Shown here one piece after another: positions 1-4,931 of a stretch of 5,722 nucleotides of DNA. Made by a program: the position numbers and the translations under genes. The DNA lies in assembly GCA_021802115.1 (NCBI GenBank), contig JAKABA010000240.1, forward strand, positions 1 through 5,722, read 5' to 3'. Positions within the stretch are counted from its first letter, which is position 1. Each line of letters starts with the position of its first letter. Below the pieces are notes generated by a model. It did not search any database. It had not been told where the DNA came from and saw only the letters and a list, made by a program, of their open reading frames with translations. The DNA is from a bacterium (GTDB taxonomy: Bacteria > Chloroflexota > Dormibacteria > UBA8260 > Bog-877).

Positions 1-425
1 TGACCGGCACGGTGCGCACCTTCACGGTCGAGGATCGCGATCGGCTTTTGCGCAGGATAGCCGAGGTCGCCCAAGGGATAGCGGCCAGCTTCGGTGCCAA
101 GGCCACCACCCAACTCGGGGCGGGATGCCCGCCGGTCGTCAGCGATCCGAGGATGGCCGATCTGGTCAGGGCGGCGGTCACCGCCAGCCCGGGCGTGCTG
201 TTGACCGATCCCGAGCCGATCACCGTGGGTGACGATGTCGCCTTATTCCTGCGCCGGGTCCCCGGCTGCTACTTCCTGTTGGGTGGGGGCAACCGCGAGG
301 CTGGCATCACGCACCCCCACCACCATCCGGGGTTCGACCTGGATGAGGCCTGTCTTCCCATCGGCGTCGAGGTCATGGCCAGGACGGCACTTGGGTTTTG
401 CGCATCGGGACTGCCCGATGCTTAA
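1..425 (+). CDS. M20 family amidohydrolase/peptidase, C-terminal part (5' end outside window)
   Basis: This is the C-terminal portion of an M20-family metal-dependent amidohydrolase (M20D type: hippurate hydrolase, N-acyl-amino-acid or IAA-amino-acid hydrolase), which cleaves an amide bond with a two-metal centre. The frame is open from base 3, so the gene begins upstream; the GTG at 12 is an internal Val, because GTVRTF before and across it is the usual start of the family's dimerisation-domain strand. The segment PPVVSDP (about nt 130-150) is typical of the lid domain. Near the C-terminus come GGGN (about nt 285-296) and a His-rich block HPHHHPGFD (nt 312-338). The first His of HHP (nt 321-323) corresponds to the last metal ligand of the family, and LPIGVEVMART follows as the usual final helix. 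The stop TAA (423-425) lies inside the start of the next gene, suggesting translational coupling. Substrate cannot be told from this part. Confidence 0.88.
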   Translation, partial: TGTVRTFTVEDRDRLLRRIAEVAQGIAASFGAKATTQLGAGCPPVVSDPRMADLVRAAVTASPGVLLTDPEPITVGDDVALFLRRVPGCYFLLGGGNREAGITHPHHHPGFDLDEACLPIGVEVMARTALGFCASGLPDA

Positions 426-633
426 CAACCCGCCTCCGGACATCTGCGATCATTGTGGGCAAACAGATCTCGAATGGAGGCGGCTCGACGGCCCGCAAAG
501 TCAGGTTCAGTTGGAGGACGGCCGGGTGGTGACCAGGTCCGGCGCGGTCTACGTCTGCACGCGCTGCGGACACACCGTGGCGATCTCCAGCCCGGGTCTC
601 AGGCTCAGCAACTTTGAGGCGGGCAGCAAGTGA
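418..633 (+). CDS. Small zinc-ribbon protein, function unknown
   Basis: This is a 71-residue protein that I do not assign to a named family. It has two CxxC knuckles, CDHC (Cys10, Cys13) and CTRC (Cys47, Cys50), 33 residues apart, with a predicted beta-rich middle (QVQLEDGRVVTRSGAVYVC). This is the layout of a single four-Cys zinc ribbon. There is no signal peptide or membrane segment. The ATG at 418 is preferred because it overlaps the upstream stop by 8 nt and puts the first knuckle near the N-terminus; the frame stays open upstream, but there it only shadows the M20 gene. The stop TGA (631-633) overlaps the hemQ start as GTGA. Being locked between two genes by overlaps argues that it is translated. 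It may bind nucleic acid, a protein partner or metal. Zinc binding is inferred from the motif; function is unknown. Confidence 0.72.
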   Translation: MLNNPPPDICDHCGQTDLEWRRLDGPQSQVQLEDGRVVTRSGAVYVCTRCGHTVAISSPGLRLSNFEAGSK

Positions 634-1385
634 GTGAGACGGCCACCACCAGGCGCCCGGCGGTTGGCCCGGTCCTGGTCAGGGACGCCACCAGGCCCGC
701 GCCGCGACAGCTGGTCAGGTTCGCCTTTTACAAGGTCGAGTCGGAGTGGCGGCGGCTCCCCAGTGAGATCAGGAGCGCCCATCGTCGGGAGCTGGCGGGA
801 GTGCTGGAGGAGCACAGCCGGCGGATCCTGCTGCGCACTTTCACCCTGGTTGGCACCCGCGGCGACAGCGACATGATGATCTGGGCGGTGAGTGAGCAGG
901 CGGAGCGGCTGCAGCAGCTCTTCGCGGATCTGAACCGGACCGCCCTGGCGGGGTATCTGCAGTGCTCGCACAGCTACACCGCCATGACCAAGCGCTCCAT
1001 CTACGTCGACACCGAGCATCCCAACCAGGGGGGTACCACCGACCGTCTGGTGCTGGCTCCGGGCAAGAGCCGCTACCTGTTCGTCTATCCGTTCGTGAAG
1101 ACCCGGGCCTGGTGGGCGCTGAGCGCCGAGGAGCGGCAGCGCATGATGCAGGAGCACATCCGCGTCGGGCACGAATACCCCGGCGTGAAGATCAACACCA
1201 CCTACTCCTTCGGGCTCGACGACCAGGAGTTCGTGGTGGCCTTTGAGACCGACTCCGCCGCGGAATTCCTGGACTGCGTGCAGGCGCTGCGCGACACCGA
1301 GGCCTCCTCCTACACCCTCCGCGATGTTCCCAGCTTCACCTGCGTCAGGGCCGGCATCGACGAGATGCTGGAGGCACTCGGCTGA
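630..1385 (+). CDS. hemQ: Coproheme decarboxylase HemQ/ChdC (chlorite dismutase family)
   Basis: This 251-residue protein matches the chlorite dismutase fold family, in which the HemQ branch removes two propionate carboxyls from coproheme III to make heme b in the cytoplasm, ending the coproporphyrin-dependent pathway. Diagnostic blocks are YPFVKTRAWWAL (153-164), ERQRMMQEH (168-176) with His176 as the expected proximal heme ligand, GLDDQEFVVAFETD (195-208) and LRDTEASSYTLRDVPSFTC (220-238). Tyr153 sits at the position of the tyrosine that becomes the radical in characterised ChdC enzymes. The distal Arg that true chlorite dismutases need falls, by hand alignment, on Ile188 (VKINTTYSF), so chlorite detoxification is unlikely. 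The GTG start at 630 overlaps the preceding stop, with GAGG at 616-619 as a possible ribosome site. The first 25 residues look unstructured and poorly conserved. Assignment to the family is secure; the ChdC role is inferred. Confidence 0.85.
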   Translation: MSETATTRRPAVGPVLVRDATRPAPRQLVRFAFYKVESEWRRLPSEIRSAHRRELAGVLEEHSRRILLRTFTLVGTRGDSDMMIWAVSEQAERLQQLFADLNRTALAGYLQCSHSYTAMTKRSIYVDTEHPNQGGTTDRLVLAPGKSRYLFVYPFVKTRAWWALSAEERQRMMQEHIRVGHEYPGVKINTTYSFGLDDQEFVVAFETDSAAEFLDCVQALRDTEASSYTLRDVPSFTCVRAGIDEMLEALG

Positions 1386-1438
1386 TCCCCACCTTCGCAC
1401 CGCTGCCCTTGCTCTCGAACCTCCCGGCGGCGACATAG

Positions 1439-2224
1439 TTGCCCCAGGAGACGACCCCGGAGGTCTACCTCATCGCGCGGCCCGCGGTCGACCGCGCGGC
1501 CATGCAGGCCTACCTGGAGCGGGTCGGCGGCCAGAGCTGGCTGGATCGGCGCGGCAGTTCGGATCAGGGCGGCGACGGGGAGCTGCTGGTCGAGTTTGCC
1601 GGGCGCACCTGCTACCGCAGCTGGGAGCCAGGCCTGAACCCCAATGTGACCAAGGTGCGGCAGGACCCTCGGGCCTACCTCCAGAACATCCTCAAGAGCG
1701 CCCACGGGAGCGTGCTGGAGCATGCCAACTACACCTTCGCGCTCCACAACGTGAGCCGGGTCGCCACCCACGAGATCGTGCGCCACCGCGCCGGTGCCGC
1801 CTACAGCCAGGAGAGTCTGCGCTACGTGCGCCTGGTCGACATCGGGTTTCGCGTTCCGCCCGCCCTGGAACCGGTCCGCCAGCAGGTTCTGGAGCTGGTG
1901 GAGCGCCTTGAGGAGTTCCAGGTCTCGGCGGCCAAGGCGCTGCGGCTGGACGAGGAAGGGGTTCCCTTCCATGTGAAGAAGGAGGCAACCTCTGCTCTCC
2001 GGCGCCTGGCGCCGATTGGCCTCAGCACCGACATCATCATGACCATGAACCTGCGGACCCTGCGCCACGTGGTGCAAATGCGCACTGCCGTGGGGGCCGA
2101 GGAGGAGCTGCGGATCATCTTCGGCAGGGTGGGGGAGATCATGATCCAGGAGGCTTCCGGGGTGTTCCAGGACTTCTCTCGCGACCCGCGGGGATGCTGG
2201 GTGCCCGGCTTCCCCAAGGTCTGA
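1439..2224 (+). CDS. thyX: Flavin-dependent thymidylate synthase ThyX
   Basis: ThyX methylates dUMP to dTMP using methylene-tetrahydrofolate and NADPH through FAD, replacing ThyA. The 261 residues are within the family range. Visible motifs are HGSVLEH (89-95), whose His95 matches the FAD-contacting His; the signature RHRAGAAYSQESLRY (115-129); and NLRTLRHVVQMR (204-215), in which Arg215 matches the dUMP-binding Arg of characterised enzymes. A final AEEELR block (220-225) replaces the common AQxEIR. Ser126 and Arg128 fit the substrate-binding S-x-R-Y part of the signature, but eight residues rather than the canonical seven separate RHR from this Ser. The start is TTG at 1439, directly after an in-frame TAG (1436-1438); the next in-frame start is Met22, which would remove the likely family N-terminus EVYLIARP. 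No strong Shine-Dalgarno site is seen. It lies 53 bp after hemQ, with no obvious terminator between, so co-transcription is possible. Confidence 0.93.
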   Translation: MPQETTPEVYLIARPAVDRAAMQAYLERVGGQSWLDRRGSSDQGGDGELLVEFAGRTCYRSWEPGLNPNVTKVRQDPRAYLQNILKSAHGSVLEHANYTFALHNVSRVATHEIVRHRAGAAYSQESLRYVRLVDIGFRVPPALEPVRQQVLELVERLEEFQVSAAKALRLDEEGVPFHVKKEATSALRRLAPIGLSTDIIMTMNLRTLRHVVQMRTAVGAEEELRIIFGRVGEIMIQEASGVFQDFSRDPRGCWVPGFPKV

Positions 2225-2233
2225 GCCGGTTGG

Positions 2234-2246
2234 CGACCCTGGGTCG
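2234..2246. repeat. 13-bp perfect palindrome with one central base
   Basis: CGACCC (2234-2239), a central T (2240) and GGGTCG (2241-2246) form a perfect odd palindrome starting 10 bp after the thyX stop. As RNA it could only make a 4-bp stem with a 5-nt loop and has no following T-run, so it is a poor intrinsic terminator. As DNA it could be a small operator for the gene that once followed. In GC-rich DNA it may be chance. Confidence 0.3.
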
Positions 2247-2287
2247 GAGCGTCCTGCCGGTCTGCCCGGCGCCAGTCCGCGCGTCGC

Positions 2288-2612
2288 GGCATCGGCTGCC
2301 GCAATCCGCTCACCCTGGCTCCCTTCTGGCTCGCGGTGCTCGGCTACCACACCACCTCCGGCTACGCCCAGCCCTACCTTGATCTGGTGGGCCGCCCGGC
2401 TCCCTGGGCGCCTTTCTCCAGCGGGTGCCCGGGCCCAAGGTGGTGAAGAACCGGATCCACCTTGATCTTGCCGGCGGCCCCCGGCGACTGCCGAGCTGCG
2501 GGGCATCGGCGCCCGGGCTCTGGACGGCGGTCCCGGACCAGGACAGGTGGGAGTGGCAGGTGCTGCAGGCCCGGAAGAGAGTGAGGCCTGGGCCTGCTCG
2601 GAAGGCGGCTGA
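2288..2612 (+). pseudogene. Broken glyoxalase-like (VOC superfamily) protein gene
   Basis: Conserved blocks of a glyoxalase-like VOC-fold protein lie in the right order but in different forward frames. The first is CRNPLTLAPFWLAVLGY (nt 2297-2347, same frame as thyX), which matches the typical N-terminal CxDPxxLAxFWxxxLGY. The second is FLQRVPGPKVVKNRIHLDL (nt 2413-2469, next frame), the typical centre with its metal-binding His. The third is AELRGIGARALDGGP (nt 2490-2534, remaining frame), the helix before the last strands. DQDRWEWQVLQ (2536-2568) then returns to the second frame, and GPEESEAWAC (2568-2597), resembling the terminal DPEGNEFCV, is back in the third, ending at TGA 2610-2612. 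The first frame meets TGA soon after 2440. No ATG, GTG or TTG precedes the first block in frame after the thyX stop, and the gap between blocks one and two is about 20 residues shorter than I expect. Family recognition is from memory of VOC motifs. An original role is unknown; the family includes many small-molecule enzymes and resistance proteins. Confidence 0.72.
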
Positions 2613-2670
2613 TGCCGCAGAGATGGTGTCTCCTCGGTGACCGCTCCAACTGCCACCCGATCGATTCCCG

Positions 2671-2676
2671 TACGAT
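2671..2676 (+). promoter_or_regulatory. Candidate -10 element for a leaderless molybdoenzyme transcript
   Basis: TACGAT (2671-2676) fits the bacterial -10 pattern TAnnnT and ends 7 nt before the ATG at 2684, so a transcript would begin at or within a base of the start codon. No good -35 is visible 16-18 bp upstream, and the only purine-rich stretch (GAGG, 2679-2682) is too close to the ATG to be a ribosome site. Leaderless genes are common in high-GC Gram-positive-type lineages. Confidence 0.35.
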
Positions 2677-2683
2677 CCGAGGT

Positions 2684-3283
2684 ATGAAGATCGTGCGTCG
2701 CCACCTCGACCCCAGGGTGGAGGCCGACCCGCAGCGTCTGCCCCCGGGGCAGGTCCTGACCGAGAAGTGGCCGGTGCTCCACTACGGACGGGTGCCAGAC
2801 TATGACATCTCGCGCTGGCGCCTGCGGATCTTTGGGGAGGTGGAGCAGGAGACAGTGCTCACCTTCGAGCAGGTGCTCGGCCTGCCCGCCAAGGAGGTCG
2901 TCTGCGACATCCATTGCGTGACCACGTGGAGCCGCTTCGACAACCACTTTCGGGGCGTTCCCCTGGCCGAGGTCGCGGCCCTTGCCGGGGCCCACCCGGA
3001 GGTGAGGTTTGTCGAGTTCCACTGTCACGGGGGGTTCACCACCTCGGTGCCCATCGAGGTGGCGACCGCGGAGGATGCCCTGCTCGCCTACAGTCATGAT
3101 GGCCGGCCGCTGTCTCCGGAGCACGGCTATCCGCTGCGGGCGCTGCTGCCGCGGAAGTACTTCTGGAAGAGTGCCAAGTGGGTGGAGGGGGTCGAGTTTC
3201 GCCGGGAGGACGAACTGGGCTTCTGGGAGCGCAACGGCTACAACAACAGCGCCGACCCCTGGCGGGAGGAGCGGTACTGGTGA
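2684..3283 (+). CDS. Sulfite oxidase-like molybdopterin oxidoreductase, cytosolic single-domain
   Basis: This 199-residue protein has the sulfite oxidase/MsrP (COG2041) molybdopterin-binding fold. Family members use a molybdenum cofactor held by one Cys to oxidise sulfite or reduce oxidised substrates. The key block is CDIHCVTTWSRFDNHFRGV (74-92); Cys78, in HCVTxWS, is the expected molybdenum ligand and Arg90 follows in the conserved RGV. FHCHGGFTTSVP (112-123) and PRKYFWKSAKWVEG (156-169) are the usual downstream cofactor-contact loops. There is no Tat signal, heme domain or C-terminal dimerisation domain, so it is likely cytosolic and needs an unlinked electron partner. ATG 2684 is chosen because family-like sequence starts just after it. 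An in-frame ATG at 2612, overlapping the pseudogene stop and preceded by GGAAGG, would add 24 unconvincing residues. Natural substrate is not known for this short branch. Confidence 0.88.
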   Translation: MKIVRRHLDPRVEADPQRLPPGQVLTEKWPVLHYGRVPDYDISRWRLRIFGEVEQETVLTFEQVLGLPAKEVVCDIHCVTTWSRFDNHFRGVPLAEVAALAGAHPEVRFVEFHCHGGFTTSVPIEVATAEDALLAYSHDGRPLSPEHGYPLRALLPRKYFWKSAKWVEGVEFRREDELGFWERNGYNNSADPWREERYW

Positions 3284-3308
3284 CGGGAACCTCCGACTGC
3301 GTTAAACT
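3280..3308 (+). promoter_or_regulatory. Candidate sigma70-type promoter for the Fe-S carrier gene
   Basis: GTGACG (3280-3285; four of six match TTGACA) and TAAACT (3303-3308; four of six match TATAAT) are separated by 17 bp. The -35 box overlaps the stop codon of the molybdoenzyme gene. Transcription would start near 3315, giving a leader of about 48 nt. This is the best-formed promoter in the window and suggests that the carrier can be expressed apart from the upstream gene. Confidence 0.45.
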
Positions 3309-3316
3309 CGAATCGA

Positions 3317-3330
3317 CCAGCATCGGCTGG
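3317..3330 (+). promoter_or_regulatory. Small hairpin at the predicted 5' end of the Fe-S carrier mRNA
   Basis: CCAGC (3317-3321) and GCTGG (3326-3330) pair around the 4-nt loop ATCG, just downstream of the transcription start expected from the promoter at 3280-3308. It could protect the 5' end of the message or be half of an operator. It is short and may be chance. Confidence 0.25.
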
Positions 3331-3362
3331 CGGCTTCAGACCAGGTTCAGGGAAATTTCACT

Positions 3363-3725
3363 ATGATCACCGTTTCCGAGCAGGCAGTCAGCCAGTTGAA
3401 GCAGCTACTCCAGCAGCAGGAGAACCAGGAGATGGGACTCAGGGTCTACGTGACTCCGGGAGGATGCTCCGGGTTCAGCTACGGGATGGGCTTCGACGAC
3501 GCTCCGGCCAGCGACGATGAGGTGACCGAGCAGGAGGGGATCAAGGTCTTCGTGGATCCCTACAGTGCGACCTATCTGGAAGGGGCGGAGATCGACTACG
3601 TCGACAGCCTGATGGGCGGCGGATTCACGGTCCACAACCCCCAGGCGGTCAAGACCTGTTCCTGCGGCCAGTCCTTCGACTCCGGGGACGGCGCGGGCGC
3701 GGCCAAGGCCTGCAGCGCAGTCTGA
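3363..3725 (+). CDS. erpA: A-type iron-sulfur cluster carrier (HesB/IscA/ErpA family)
   Basis: This 120-residue protein belongs to the A-type carrier family, which receives iron-sulfur clusters from the scaffold and inserts them into apo-enzymes in the cytoplasm. The three defining cysteines are present: Cys35 in PGGCSGF, and Cys99 and Cys101 in CSCGQSF. The N-terminus ITVSEQAVSQLKQLL and the SLMGGGFTVHNPQA block (82-95) are also typical. It carries a tail of about 16 residues after CSCGQS with an extra Cys117 (KACSAV) that the core family lacks. The ATG at 3363 has a fair ribosome site, AGGGAA (3349-3354), 8 nt upstream, better than most genes here. It lies 79 bp after the molybdoenzyme with its own promoter candidate, and is followed by an inverted repeat and a 200-bp gap, so it may form a single-gene unit. 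ErpA, IscA and SufA cannot be told apart from sequence alone; the symbol is the usual label for stand-alone members. Confidence 0.93.
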   Translation: MITVSEQAVSQLKQLLQQQENQEMGLRVYVTPGGCSGFSYGMGFDDAPASDDEVTEQEGIKVFVDPYSATYLEGAEIDYVDSLMGGGFTVHNPQAVKTCSCGQSFDSGDGAGAAKACSAV

Positions 3726-3925
3726 CCCGGCCCGGCTCCGGGAGCGTGCGCTTGACGTCCCGGAGGTCGAGGGTTCGGGGCGACGCGGGTTCGGGTCTGG
3801 CTCGGCCGCCGCTAGGGTGGCGTGTTCCGGGCCGGTCGGTGTCTTACGTGCCGGCCTCCGAGGCACCCCCTGGGTTTGCGCGTGGCGCGGCTTCTGATTC
3901 GGCCCGAGTTCACCTCTGAGACCGG
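3726..3925 (+). other. 200-bp intergenic region before the cof operon
   Basis: I see no gene here. It holds the inverted repeat at 3736-3765; a 9-bp direct repeat GGGTTCGGG at 3771-3779 and 3787-3795 (16 bp start to start, about one and a half helical turns); a weak promoter candidate TTCGGG (3790-3795), 17 bp, TAGGGT (3813-3818); and a 6-bp inverted repeat GGCCGG (3830-3835)/CCGGCC (3851-3856) with a 15-nt loop. The cof operon promoter most likely lies here because the gap is the longest true non-coding stretch in the window, but none of the elements is strong. The reverse-strand open frame across it is an antisense shadow. Confidence 0.5.
3736..3765 (+). terminator. Inverted repeat after the Fe-S carrier gene, possible terminator
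   Basis: CTCCGGGA (3736-3743) and TCCCGGAG (3758-3765) are perfect 8-bp complements around a 14-nt loop, starting 10 bp after the stop codon. The stem is GC-rich and well placed for termination, but no T-run follows, so this is not a canonical intrinsic terminator. The loop contains TTGACG (3752-3757), a good -35 sequence without a matching -10 at 16-18 bp. An operator role for the cof genes is an alternative. Confidence 0.35.
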
Positions 3926-4927
3926 ATGGCTCGCACGGAGGCGCCCGGCGCCCGCCCTCTGACGCATGACCGGGCCCGCAGAATCGCCGTCCTCGCCGGC
4001 GGGGTGGGAGCGGCCAGGTTTCTATCCGGCCTGGTCGAGGCGGATCCGGCCGCCGCCATAACCGTGATCGGCAACAGCGCCGACGACTTTGTGGTGCACG
4101 GGCTGCACGTGAGCCCCGATCTGGATTCGGTCACCTACACCCTGTGCGGGATCGGCGATGAGGAGCGCGGCTGGGGCATCCGCCACGAGACCTGGGGGGC
4201 GCTGGAGCAACTACGGCGGCTGGGCGAGGAGAGCTGGTTTCAGCTGGGGGACCGGGATCTGGGGACCCACATATTCCGTACCTCCAGGCTGCGAGCAGGT
4301 GGCTCGCTGTCGGAGGTCACGCGCGAGCTGGGCCGGAGGCTGGGGCTGCCGCTGCGCCTGCTGCCCATGACCGACGACCAGGTCACGACCCGCATTCACA
4401 CTCGCGACGGGCGGGACCTGCACGTCCAGGAGTACCTGGTGCGCGAGGCGTGCCGCCCCGCGATCGGATCGGTCGAGTACCGGGGTGCCGCGGCCGCGCG
4501 GCCGGCCCCCGGGTCTCTGGAGGCCATTGCCGAGGCCGATCTGGTCATCCTGGCTCCGAGCAACCCGGTGATCTCGATCGGCCCCATCCTGGCCGTGCCG
4601 GGGATTCGCGAGGCGGTAACGGCCGCCTCCATGGTGGTTGGGATCAGCCCGATCGTGGCCGGCAGGGCCATCAAGGGACCGGCGGTGGCGATGCTGGAGG
4701 CGCTCGGGCTCCCGACTTCGGCGCTGGGGGTGGCAGACTGCTATCAAGGGCTCCTGCACGTGCTGGTCCTGGACACGGCGGATGGCGGGCTGGCTGGGCA
4801 GGTGCGGGCCAGGGGGCTGGAGGCCCACGTCTGTGACACCATGATGGTGAGCGCCGGAGCCCGCCTCAGGCTGGCCAGGGAGGTTGTGACGGTGGCAGAG
4901 CGCGTTCTGGCCTCGGCGCCGGGATGA
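3926..4927 (+). CDS. cofD: 2-phospho-L-lactate transferase CofD/FbiA (F420 biosynthesis)
   Basis: CofD (FbiA in actinobacteria) transfers the phospholactyl-type group from its guanylated donor to Fo, releasing GMP and giving F420-0, or dehydro-F420-0 when the donor comes from phosphoenolpyruvate. The 333-residue length fits. Conserved blocks are LAGGVGAARFLSGL (23-36), the N-terminal nucleotide-fold loop; GNSADDFVVHGLHVSPDLD (49-67) with the paired Asp53/Asp54; GDRDLGTHIFRT (108-119); APSNPVISIGPIL (210-222); ISPIVAGRAIKGPA (240-253); and VCDTMM (302-307). The ATG at 3926 is the only reasonable start before the first motif. The ribosome site is weak, with only TGAG at 3917-3920, and about 18 residues precede the fold. 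cofC begins 4 bp after the stop, so the two are almost certainly co-transcribed. The enzyme is cytosolic. Confidence 0.95.
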   Translation: MARTEAPGARPLTHDRARRIAVLAGGVGAARFLSGLVEADPAAAITVIGNSADDFVVHGLHVSPDLDSVTYTLCGIGDEERGWGIRHETWGALEQLRRLGEESWFQLGDRDLGTHIFRTSRLRAGGSLSEVTRELGRRLGLPLRLLPMTDDQVTTRIHTRDGRDLHVQEYLVREACRPAIGSVEYRGAAAARPAPGSLEAIAEADLVILAPSNPVISIGPILAVPGIREAVTAASMVVGISPIVAGRAIKGPAVAMLEALGLPTSALGVADCYQGLLHVLVLDTADGGLAGQVRARGLEAHVCDTMMVSAGARLRLAREVVTVAERVLASAPG

Positions 4928-4931
4928 ATTC

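Noticed and set aside
229..417. Longer version of the zinc-ribbon gene starting at 229
   Set aside because: The 5' part only shadows the M20 gene and shows no conserved pattern; ATG 418 with its stop-start overlap is the better start.
549..1436. 295-codon reverse-strand open frame
   Set aside because: Antisense to hemQ and no recognisable domain; the forward frame carries a clear family match.
1409..1439. TTGCTC and CATAGT as a thyX promoter
   Set aside because: The spacer is 19 bp and the -10 box overlaps the only suitable start codon, so the transcript would begin inside the gene.
2425..2640. Intact 71-residue gene starting at GTG 2425
   Set aside because: Its first 15 residues are the middle of a VOC domain (PGPKVVKNRIHLDL) and the rest drifts out of the family's frame, so it is a piece of the pseudogene and not a gene.
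1310..3124. 604-codon open frame on the reverse strand
   Set aside because: It runs antisense to hemQ, thyX, the VOC remnant and the molybdoenzyme, its translation (His, Gly, Arg and Leu rich) resembles no family, and such frames arise from G/C third-position bias.
3726..3925. Hidden small gene, tRNA or riboswitch before cofD
   Set aside because: No start with a ribosome site and coding pattern, no cloverleaf and no riboswitch core could be recognised; only short repeats are visible.
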